A DNA stretch of 64,000 nt from Coptis chinensis (taxonomy: Eukaryota; Streptophyta; Magnoliopsida; Ranunculales; Ranunculaceae), in contig CM027378.1 in assembly GCA_015680905.1 (NCBI GenBank), forward strand, positions 40,273,001 to 40,337,000, written 5' to 3'. A model generated the notes under the pieces. That model saw only the letters and a program-made list of their open reading frames with translations. It made no database searches and was not told the DNA's origin. The position numbers were made by a program, and so were the translations under genes. Position 1 is the first letter of the stretch. Each line of letters begins with the position of its first letter. Below are positions 52,840-62,303 of this stretch, piece after piece.

Positions 52840-53260
52840 TTATGTCAGAATTTGGTATGTTTGATGAAATTTCTATGTTTGCTCTATGTCAGAATTTGGT
52901 ATGTTTGCTTTATGTCAGAATTTCGTATGTTTTGCTTTATGTTTGTAGTTCATGGATAATACTTAAACTAGAACTTGTATGTTTGCTCTCTGTCAGAAAA
53001 AATCTACCATTTAACTATCTGTCAGAAAAAAATCCACCATTGAACTAGAACTAGAAGTAGAACTTGTATGTTTAGTATATTGAACTATGAAATTTCTTGA
53101 ACTATCTGTCAGAATTTAGTACATTTCTTTATTCATTTATTCATATCTATGCAAACCTGTCAGAATTTAGTACATTGAACTATTTGTCATACTTTAGTAC
53201 ATTTTAAATTTCATATGTTTGCTCTATTTGTCAGAATTTCAGTAGAACTAGAACTAAGTT
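52840..53260. repeat. Degenerate tandem repeat (TGTCAGAATTT)
   Basis: The word TGTCAGAATTT(A/G)GTA or a variant appears about nine times at irregular 25-60 bp spacing, mixed with TATGTTTGCT and GAACTAGAACT. Confidence 0.6.
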
Positions 53261-53339
53261 GCTTCTTTTGTTAACAACTTGAACTAGAACTAACACTCTA
53301 ACAGTTGGAACAAAAGTTGAACAGAATTGAAGCTAAAAT

Positions 53340-53971
53340 TCAAACAAGTTTTTTTTTCCAATAATAGATATTTCATTAGCATACAACAATACAATACAAG
53401 GTGGATGAGTGCTAGGATTTGCAGCCTTAGCTAGTTCATGAGCCTCCCCAATAAAAGACCTACTTAACCAACTAAACTTAAACGTACTAGATCAGCCAAA
53501 ATATCTAAAATGTGATAGACTACATTTCTAAATGGCCACCAACATTCTTCTAAACATTTAGTTATGATAATACTTTGATTGTCTCCAAGGAACTCCACAT
53601 GCCAACATTCCAGGCTTGTGGCAAGTAGACTAGCCACTTCAGCAACAACAACCTCTGCTTCATGAATTCTCCTCCCTCAGTTTTTGCAACTACTCCTGCT
53701 ATTGCATTTCTATTGGACATGCTCATCCTTTTATATTTAGCTTTGAGAATTCAGATAGAGTCATTTTTAAGGTAACAAGGGGTTCCGTTGTCAAAATGGT
53801 TCTCTTATTTCTTAACTCCCTCTTTAGTGCATCTTCAAGCCATTCGAATTCCCCACGACTCTTGCATTTCAAATACTTTTTTTCCAATATTCATTCCATA
53901 CTTGGTAGTCTTAACATACCTTTTTCCCCTACAATCATTTCTCTTGCAGTCACAATCTACCCATGGGCACT
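53340..53971 (-). pseudogene. Relics of a GRF-type zinc finger and an RNase H-like (RVT_3) domain
   Basis: On the minus strand, 53966-53780 reads CDCKRNDC, then (frameshifted) KKYLKCKSRGEFEWLEDALK, resembling a GRF zinc finger. 53720-53340 reads EAEVVVAEVASLLA, VEFLGDNQSIIITKCL, then in another frame FSWLSRSFIGEAHELAKAAN, the typical end of the plant RNase H-like domain found in LINE-type and related proteins. Several frameshifts and stops. At its 5' side the open frame continues across the solo LTR E insertion site (55504 onward). Confidence 0.5.
53967..53971. repeat. Target site duplication of solo LTR E, left copy
   Basis: GCACT, repeated exactly at 55504-55508. Confidence 0.85.
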
Positions 53972-55503
53972 TCATAAACGGATAAAAGTGAATAATTCTA
54001 CTCCCGAATAAATAATGAATATCAAACGGAAGTAAAACTAAAACTATTTTACGTCTAATGTTATTAAAGTTTTTCTACACTCTCGATACTATTGAAGTAG
54101 AGTTGGAATAGAATATTTGTTCCACTCCTAGTTCTTTAGCATTCCAAGTTTTCTATGACTATCAATCCTACCAAAGTCAATGAGAGTTTTACGAAGGGAT
54201 TATACTACGATGTGAATTCTAAGAACAAGATACTAACTATAATGATTCAACTACGAAATGCTACAGAATACTAAGGTTTGAATCTAGAATAAGAATTAGG
54301 GGGGAATTGAATCCACCTTGAATCCAACTTAATAAACTAGCATAGATTGTTGTAATCCAATTCTTACGTTCTTATAGTAAGAATTGGTTGTTCTAATCCC
54401 TAATTATATATGGCATCTCTACAAATTCATAACTAGCATGTGAGGAAGTCCAACCCATTCTCATGGCGAATCAATGACCTTCTAGAGTGGAATAGACTCT
54501 TACAACGATTCTACACTACACAATCAAGTTTTCATCAAGGTCTCATCAAACCCCTCTAATGGAGGTTTAGCCTTGATTCATCAAACTATCATTTCCAATT
54601 GAATTAAAACTAGACATCATATAAAGATTCTAACTTTACTAATTTAACTAATCAATAGATTCAAATCTAAATTAACAACTAAGAAATGAAATTGATAACT
54701 AAATAATTAAATCTAGATTATGATTAACTAATTAGCAATTGAAGACAACTAATTTATGAATTTAACAATACTAAAACTAAACAAGAATTGAATCAATAAA
54801 CTAAATCGGAATTAAAGATGAATACTTTATTATAAAACTAAATGTGATTCTAAATTAATAATTTACTTGTTCTAAATAATCTATTGCAAAGTAAAAACTA
54901 GATCTAAAACAATAATTGAAAACTAATTAATTGAAAATAACTCAAAACTAGATCTTGACTATTCTCTAATGGCTACCTTCTATCCTAACCTAATTGATAC
55001 TTAAGAGCTAAGTTTTGTGTGTGGACATGGAGGAGACCAGATCCACATTTTCGTGCATGGGCTGAGGGTCCATGTTTTGGGCCAAAAAATTGAGCCCAAA
55101 GCCCAATTTCTTCAGTCCACAGGGCCCTTTTCAGCTGGCTTTGACTTCAACAGGCTTTTCGTTCAATTTCGAGGCCTGAGTCCAAAGATACGGTCTTCTG
55201 AAGTTCTGCTAACTTTTGTGTGCTGTTTCTACCCGCGTTGACTCTGACTTTTCAGCTTCTGACCGGGCTTTATAAAGACTTTTTCTCCTTGAATCTTGGC
55301 CTTTAATTTAATCACAGAACTTCTTAGCAACCAACCCTTGCTCATTTATATTACCAAAGTGGCACATTTCTGCACATAATTGACTTCAATGCCTGAAATA
55401 CATAAAAGCACGTAATTAGCGTTAACTCTTATTTATTACTTGCATAATTGGTCTAAAAGTATTATTGTTAAGGGGTTAAAACTACAGTTTTGGGCTCTTA
55501 TTA
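53972..55503 (-). mobile_element. Solo LTR E, 1.53 kb, element D subfamily
   Basis: Begins TCATAA (decayed TGATAA) and ends GGGCTCTTATTA (decayed TTATCA). Flanked by exact GCACT duplications, with no internal region, PBS or PPT beside it. Best match by eye is the D LTR (shared GTTAAGGGGTTAAAACTACA-type end). Decayed ends mark an old insertion followed by LTR recombination. ORFs inside (e.g. 55017-55241) are not genes. Confidence 0.88.
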
Positions 55504-55508
55504 GCACT
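55504..55508. repeat. Target site duplication of solo LTR E, right copy
   Basis: GCACT, identical to 53967-53971. Confidence 0.85.
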
Positions 55509-55545
55509 CCTGCATCCAATGGCCTACCTGACTACACTTAAATCA

Positions 55546-56080
55546 TTAATTTCTTGATGAGCTTGATCCAATCCCAAACAGTCTTTCAGCAACAGCTTCA
55601 TACAACCATTGCATATAACTTGGACATGATTGATGTTGGCACTTCAAGTACTTCCGTTCTGGATTCTTTGTTGTTTGCGATATGCCCAACATTCGGATCC
55701 CATCACATGTAGATTCCTTAGAGGGAGAGTACATAAATTGGCACTCAATAGCTGAGTGTCCAACCTCGTCACATACATAACATTCAACCTGTGGTGAACA
55801 AAACATGTACTAATTACTGAAGAAATAAAAGTTAACAACAAAATTTGAAACTAAAAGAATGTATAAAGCTCTCACAAGGACAAGCATAAATATTATAATC
55901 AAATTATAAACACCTCATGTATTCATTAGAAACTTATAGACATTTCAAACTAATAATGCATATGCTTCAATATTGCAATTACCTTCATTTTTGCAAGTTC
56001 TTTTTGGAAAAATAGAGCTCTTGTTTGCTTTTTGGTTTGATCTTGCATAAAAGCGTAATGAGGGTTTGTGAAGTTAGAGA
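55546..56080 (-). pseudogene. Fragment of a CCHC zinc-knuckle / GRF-like zinc-finger gene, two exons
   Basis: Minus strand. Exon 1 (to 55983) reads NPHYAFMQDQTKK and FFQKELAKMK and ends AAG/GTAATTG. Exon 2 (55788-55546), after TTCACCACAG, reads VECYVCDEVGHSAIEC, a CCHC knuckle. TTKNPERKYLKCQHQSC and YMQWLYEAV follow, like a GRF finger (NPxR...C...C..F.W), then a stop. Exon phases agree, so the splice structure is credible. No start or full-length protein is visible; upstream of exon 1 there are stops. Probably nucleic-acid binding; gene fragment. Confidence 0.5.
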
Positions 56081-56479
56081 TTTTGGATGGAGATTAACAT
56101 GGACCTTGAGAGAGCCCAAAGTTCTTGAAGACTCACGTGAGTGAGCGCATGCATCTTTGATTTCGCGATTAGAAATTTTAGATGAGACTCACGTGCTTCG
56201 TGCATGCCTGTTTACGTGGAGACTGAGTTGCCATGTGTATGCATTATGTATGCCAAAGCATCAAATACGTATACATACATTACAGTATATATAGACATTA
56301 CCCATTTTAGCAATATTTGAAATCTATAGTACCCTATTTAGCAAAAAAAAAATACAGTACCCATTTTGTAAAATCCACTATAGTTCAGTACCCAAATCAA
56401 TAATTTTTTCTATTCCTTAAACATTGCAACATTTATTCAAAAAACATGTGGATATGGTAAAATACAATGCAAAGCAATT
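56081..56479. other. Non-coding, including repetitive AT-rich terminal block
   Basis: CACGTG words at about 56134 and 56191, CATGCAT near 56148, and the TACCCATTTTAG/TAGTACCC block at 56296-56391. No gene. Confidence 0.4.
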
Positions 56480-56487
56480 AATGCCAC

Positions 56488-56520
56488 CCCTAAACAAGTC
56501 GGAAGGGTGGGATTCATGAA
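56488..56520 (-). other. Purine module after the element F accessory ORF
   Basis: Minus strand CTTGTTTAGGGGTGGCATTA. Equivalent to 49068-49101 in D and 2809-2840 in G. Confidence 0.5.
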
Positions 56521-56674
56521 AAAATAGATAGCATGCTTGGACAAAAATTAAACCAACTTAAAATTTAAATAACAACCAACTTACATAATCCAATATTAAC
56601 TACTTAACTAACAATTGGGAATAAAAATTCTACTAAAATAGGGAAATATTCTTAAAAATAATAATACAAAGGAA

Positions 56675-57830
56675 CTAGCCTCGAGATGAGGAAGGGCCAG
56701 AGCCATCCGTCCTGCGTCGACGTCGCTCACGCCTTCCGGAGTCAGCAGAGGAAGAACCATCATGAGGTGGAAAGCATCGTAAAACTTCTTCTTGAAATGT
56801 GAGCTGTTGTTACATTATAACATCCATGGCTTCCCAACGCTCATTATGAGTCTAAGTGAGAGTTTCCATGTTAGCCTAGAGATCCTGGTGACTATCACTG
56901 ATCAACTAAAATTAGACTAAAGCTTATCTTGGTTACGGAGAATGGTACCTTGCCTAGTCTAGATAGCCTCACAGAGGTCACTAAGAGAACGTTGGCCTGT
57001 ACGAATCGTCTCATACTAGTTATGGAGAGTTCGCAGGCCACGATGAACAATGAGAAATGGGCTATATCCGTAGTAGCCTTCTCCACAGCTTCTACATCAA
57101 AACAGGCTGCATCTTCCTCCTCTTCCTCCAATTCCATCTCAGCAGCCAAAACTTTAGGCAAATTACACTCCTGATAAATACGTGCATTCTCATAAAACTT
57201 CAACTTAACCTTACTAGACTCTGGAACACATCCCCAAAACAATATAATTTTCGTGATCAATGCAGGGAAAGTTGCGGTAAGTTGACCAACTGCTATAATC
57301 TCAATCAATAAAAATTTGAGGATGTAAAACCCATACCTTCTGTTCTGAAGGGTCTAGAGAATGTGCAGACAACTCAAATTGATGTCACTGGCTTTCGTGG
57401 TGGCAATAACATTCCTGCAAACCCACTGAGCCACTTCCAGTTGGTTTCTTCTCAGAGACGCCTGACGAACACAGTGCGACCCAGAATTGTAACGTCCTTC
57501 CAATATTGTCTCCGTCATCAGCGTACCTATACCCTTGAGCTGAGATTCCTGCATGGTGATTACAATGTCTCGTTCCTTAATGCCCGTAACCTCAGCTAAC
57601 AATGCTGTAGTCAACTCCTTATGACTACCATTTACATCCAGAAAAATCTTACGACTACTAATCTCCCTCTTCTTGTAAAATGCAAGCACCAAATCAGTGT
57701 GATAAAAATCCTCAGTAGAATACCACAACCCTTCCCACTTCCTAATACGCATTTTGGTATCGAAGAAGGGTGCAAACTGTGCACTGGAAAAATCTTGTTC
57801 TAGAAGAATTTTTGGGGATTTAGGAGCCAT
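56675..57830 (-). pseudogene. Accessory ORF of element F (ORF 1 type)
   Basis: ATG at 57830 (MAPKSPKILLEQDFSSAQF). FAPFFDTKMRIRKWEGLWY and DLVLAFYKK follow. A TAG at 57354-57356 stands where G has Trp (HLLW/HIL-stop), then the same frame continues with FPALITKIILFWG and an acidic run ELEEEEEDAA. After a frameshift near 56900 it ends with a basic tail RRERRRRRTDGSGP, stop at 56675. About 385 codons. Homologous to 287-1351. The acidic-then-basic C-terminus could bind nucleic acid (inference). Located after pol, in the env-like slot. Confidence 0.7.
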
Positions 57831-58070
57831 TAAGATCTGGATTCGGAATTTGTGGTGATGGTTAAGGTGTGGAAGAGTAAAAACTAACTCAGTTGAAATT
57901 TGGGGGATAGTTGTGTGGAGGTAAGGGTGTGGGCGCGCGCTCAAATTGGTCTGAACACGCATGTGCGCTCTATGTTTTTCAAGGTCAGTAGGTGTTATGT
58001 AATGGAGGCGAGGAAGAGAATAGGAAAAAAAATGCATGGGTTTTTAAAATAGGGAGTGGCACGTGACCTG
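57831..58070 (-). promoter_or_regulatory. Promoter-like region of the element F accessory ORF
   Basis: G-box CACGTG at 58060-58065, TATA-like TATTTTAAAA at 58041-58050 and a pyrimidine-rich leader. A GC-rich segment ACATAGAGCGCACATGCG and GAGCGCGCGCCCAC near 57930-57975 is shared with the D ORF leader. Confidence 0.45.
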
Positions 58071-58791
58071 GTAGGGTTTTTAATTTTCAGGCCCAAGCCC
58101 AAAACAAATCCGTAATACCCATCCTGTCTTATGCCTCGTATAACTTAAAACCAAAATTCCTGATTCGTTAACGGTCTGATTTTGGCGAATGAGCTATGAA
58201 AATGATCAGAAGAGAAAATGCAATTCAATGATCTATAAAAAAAACTCAAATCTAACCGTGGTTGACACATAAAGAGATGGAAAATACCTTGAAATGCGTG
58301 AATGACATAAGTTATGTGATCGAAAGAAATCTAAATTCATAGATAGTTTCAACCCAAATCAAAGTACGACTAAATGGCATAAACAACAAGAATAGGAAGT
58401 TGAGCGATCAAGAATGGAAAGACCAAACACCCTACCCCAAACAAAATTTTGAAAACAAGGTTTAGAAAATTTGTTTTAAAACGTGGGTCTTTTAAAGTCA
58501 GATTACCGAGACTTACTAGACTAATGTTTATTGGATTTAAAAAAAAAAAAATTTTATGAATAAGATTTAATATAAGGAAAACAATAAAGCAATAAGAACG
58601 TAAATCACTCCATAGAGAAACATGACTCAAAAATGAGAAAATATACAAGAGTGTAAAGCGTGAATTATGTTACATGTGGACTTAGGATCCGGTACTTACA
58701 GCTACACACTCCAAAGGGAGGGCCCGGTTATCTTAATGGCGCACTTACCAATATATATGGAAATGAAAGGAAGTACACCAATCATCAAAGG
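58071..58791 (-). other. Post-pol non-coding region of element F
   Basis: The AATCTGACTTTAAAAGACCC motif (near 58487-58506) and purine module TTTTGTTTGGGGTAGGG (58432-58450) match the order seen in C (42706-42720 then 42600). A 92-codon hydrophobic ORF at 58370-58648 overlaps them and is not a gene. Confidence 0.6.
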
Positions 58792-59980
58792 TCAGTCCTC
58801 ATAGACAGGGTCCTGTAAAAGGACATTCTCCACATCTGGGGACCTTAACTTGTGAAAATGTTTTAAACGTTGGCCATTGACTTGAAAGGTATTGTTGTCC
58901 TTGGGATTTACCAAGGTGATTACCCCGTGAGGGGTGACTTCAATAATCGGAAAAGGACCAACCCAACAGGTTTTTAATTTTCCTGGAAAAATATGCAAAC
59001 GTGAGTTGCAAAGCAGAACTTTTTGACTAACTACAAACTCTTTATGCAAAATCTATTTATTATGAACACGTTTTATATTAGCTTTATAATCTTTCACGAG
59101 ATCATAAGAATCTCTACGGATTTCTTCAAGCTCATTTAATTGCAATTTGCGCTTGACACCCGCCTTATCAATATTGAAGTTCAGGCTTTTTATAGCCCAC
59201 ATAGCACATTGCTCCAATTCAACGGGCAAGTGACAAGGTTTTCCAAACACAAGTCTAAAGGGATACATTCCTATAGGAGTTTTAAAAGCTGTCTGATATG
59301 TCTATAAGGCATCTGTTAGACATTTATACCAATCTTTCTGATCAGGATTGACTGTCGTTTCTAATATTTTTTTAATTTCCCTATTAGAGACTTCTACTTG
59401 GCCACTAGTTTCCGGATAATAAGGAGTTGCTACCTTATGGGTAACTCTGTATTTCTTAACTAAGGAAGCGACAACTCTATTGCAAAAATGGGTTCCACCA
59501 TCACTGATGATGCATTTAGGGATGCCAAAATGAGAGAAAATATAATTTTTAACAAAAAACACAACTGTCGTATGGTCATTACTACGGCAAGCCATGGCCT
59601 CTATCCATTTCGAAACGTAGTCCATGACAACAAGAATTCATATTAAGTTTAGTGATATGCCCAAGTTGTTGGCAATGAGCACACATCCTGCAGTGTACTT
59701 GGGCATCTTTAAAAAGGGTAGACCAATAAAAACCGCATTGAAGAACTTTAGATGTCGTTTTCATACCACTAAAATGGCCACCACATGCTTTGTCGAAGGA
59801 TAAAACCTCATTATATTCCCACTGGGGAATATAACAACAAATAATCTGATCCACACAATACTTAAAAAGGTAGGGCTCATCCCAGTAGTATATCTTAACT
59901 CTGGCCAAAAATTTCTTTACGTTCGTTTTTTAACCAAACATCAGGAATAATATCATAAGCTAAAAAATTCACAATGTCGG
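58792..59980 (-). pseudogene. pol: Element F integrase, internally deleted
   Basis: Zinc-finger part: ACGGHFSGMKTTSKVLQCGF and CRMCAHCQQLGH (first His lost). Then the frame jumps directly to DYVSKWIEAMACRSNDH, so the block carrying the first catalytic Asp ([10 protein letters not shown] in element A) is missing. The second Asp (ISDGGTHF) and Glu ([13 protein letters not shown]) regions remain. The C-terminal module GPFPIIEVTPHGVITLV ends at TGA-equivalent 58792. Stops near 59302 and 59050. Catalytically dead. Confidence 0.85.
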
Positions 59981-60764
59981 CATACCAAGGTGTAGAAAAA
60001 TTAGAATAAAGGTCCTCATTAGGAAAAGAATCAAGTATGGACTCAGAGTCACTATCACTGTCATTGGTTAGTCTAGATAAGTGATCGGCAACTACATTTT
60101 CGACCTCTCATTTATCCTTAATTTCTAAGGTAAACTCTTGTAGAAGAAGGATTTATTGGATCAATCTTTGTTTATCCTCATTTAGCATCCTTTTTGGCGA
60201 GAAGGTACGTAAGAGCTGTATGGTCAGTATACACTAAGGTCTTTGTACCAACCAAATAAGGACGAAACTTATCTAAAGCATAAACCACAGCTACAAATTC
60301 TTTATTCGTAGTAGTATAATTTATTTGAGCATCATTTAAAGTCTTACTATCATAATAAATAACGGTGGACTTATCATCTAGTTTCTGGCCTGACATACCA
60401 CCAAAAACATAATCGCTAGCGTCACACATAAGTTCAAAAGGTTTAGACCAATCGAGAGGCTGTATAATTGGTGCAGATGTTAAAGCGGTTTTTAATGTTT
60501 CAAAAGCCTGTTTGTAGTCATAATTGAAATCAAATATGACATCTTTTAATAGCAGATTAGTTAAGGGCCTAGCTAATTTTGAAAAATCCTTGATAAAACA
60601 CCTATAGAAACATGCATGGCCTAAAAAGACTATAATGTCACGGATAGTCCGTGGTATAGGTAGAGATGCTATTTTATCTAATTTGGCCTTATCTACTTCT
60701 GTGCCGTCACTAGATACAATATGACCTAGAACTATTCCTCTTTTAACCATGAAATAACATTTCT
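59981..60764 (-). pseudogene. pol: Element F RNase H and RT connection domain
   Basis: FLGHACFYRCFIKDFSKLAR, LMCDASDYVFGGMSGQK, STVIYYDSKTLNDAQ, TTTNKEFVAVVYALDKFR and YTDHTALTYLLAKKDAK: the RT tail and the RNase H domain with conserved Asp/Glu/Asp. Frameshifts are present after 60178. Confidence 0.88.
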
Positions 60765-61366
60765 CCTAGTTTAAAACTAGATTCTTTTCCTCACACCGTG
60801 TCAACATCTTATAAAGGTTAAACAGGCAGTCACTGAAAGAGTTTCCATAAATATAAAAATCATCCATGAAAACTTCCATAAAGTGCTCCACCATGTCACT
60901 AAATATATGAAGCATATACCGATAGAAGGTACCAGGAGCATTACAAAGGCCGAAAGGCATCCATTTATAGGCATATTTTCCAAAATAACATGTGAAGGTA
61001 GTCTTGTCTTGGTCGTCAAGATCGATAATGATCTGAAAAATAGGCAGAGTAGCCATCGAAAAAATAGTAATAAGCATGACCAGCTAGACGTTCGAGAATC
61101 TAATCTATAAAAGGTAAAGGAAAGTGATCATTTTGTGTCATGGTGTTTAAGCATATGTAGTCAATATAGATCTTCCATTTCATAGAAACTCGTGTGGAAA
61201 CATATTCACCAGCAGCATTACGCACAATGGTAACCCCTAATTTCTTAGTAACTACATGAATGGGGCTTACCCATTCGTTATCGGAGATGGGATATATGAT
61301 ACCAGCATCGAGTAACTGTAAAACTTTTTCCCTGACCACCTCTTTCATGGCAGGGTTCATGGGACA
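60765..61366 (-). pseudogene. pol: Element F reverse transcriptase
   Basis: MNPAMKEVVREKVLQLLDAG, WVSPIHVVTKK, DHFPLPFID, then after a frameshift near 61080 CNAPGTFYRYMLHIFSDMV and the catalytic box as FMDDF. Tryptic-core residues are conserved but the frame is broken, including a stop near 60763 before VKRGIVLGH. Confidence 0.88.
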
Positions 61367-62303
61367 CTAAGGTTTGCGTGAAATCTTTGCATTATCCTCT
61401 AAATGTATACGATATGTGCATATACTAGGGTCAATCCCCTTAATGTCGTCTAAGGACCAACTGATCACAGAACGATGTTCCCTAATCACCCTAATCAAAC
61501 GAGCCTCTTCATCAGCAGACAAGTAAGAAGATATGATCACCGGATGACTACCATCCGGATCAAGCTGGATATATTTCAACTCAGCAGGAAGAGGTTTAAG
61601 CACAGGGGTGGGAGGAATGGATAGAAAGGCTTCCGAAGGGTCTTCATTTTGAGTAGTAAAGACTTGTTTAGGTAAGAGGTCTTCAAACTTGGAAGATAGA
61701 GCTATAGAAGGATCTAAGATAGGAGTAGACTCGAAAAGAGCATTAACTTCCTTTACGTAGGAGTCATCGTCAAAGTTGAAACTTTCGAAGGATAGAAATT
61801 GATGCATCTGATTATCTGGAAACGTGTTGTTAAAATAATCTTGAGCTAAGCTCTTGATCATGCTAACTTCTCCATCGATAGTCGTATCGAGTAACTGTTG
61901 CATTATTTTGAAAACATTCATCTCAATAGAAAGGTGTCCAAAGGACATGGACATCGAATCATCGTGGCACTTTATGAGCGCATTGGCAGTTGCCAAGAAG
62001 GGACACTCTAAGATGATAGGAACAGAGTCATTAGCGACTTCTATGTCAAGGATAACAAAGTCGACTAGGTAGTAAAAATCATGAACTTTAACCAACACGT
62101 TTTCAATAATACCCTTAGAATACTTAATAGAACGGTCAGCCAATTGCAACGTCATTTTAGTTGGTTGCATCTCTTATATGACCTATTTGTTTATATAGAT
62201 AATAACGGAGTAAGTTAACACTCGCCCCCAGGTCTAATAGAGTAGTTGTCGTGTGGGTATCCCCTAAGGTGCATTGTACAGTAGGACGATGAGGGTCCTT
62301 CTA
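61367..62303 (-). pseudogene. pol: Element F protease and linker to RT
   Basis: The active site lies near 62185-62245 and reads LLDLGASVNLL. Then come MTLQLADRSIKYSKGI, VDFVILDIE, and ILECPFLATANALIKCHD (usual GRPF is ECPF). The acidic linker of about 170 codons to 61367 contains VNALFESTPILDPS. Confidence 0.82.

Larger units (their letters stand above)
50691..56391. mobile_element. DNA-transposon-like (possibly MULE) segment between D and F
   Basis: The sequence style changes from gypsy to intron-containing gene fragments. The right end, 56290-56391, is a repetitive AT-rich block ending TATAGTTCAGTACCC (reverse: GGGTACTGAACTATA), a form common for Mutator-like terminal repeats. I find no matching inverted copy near 50.7 kb, so the left end may be lost. 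It contains the triplicated-exon gene, the 150-codon ORF, RNase H/GRF relics and solo LTR E. Low-confidence grouping. Confidence 0.3.
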
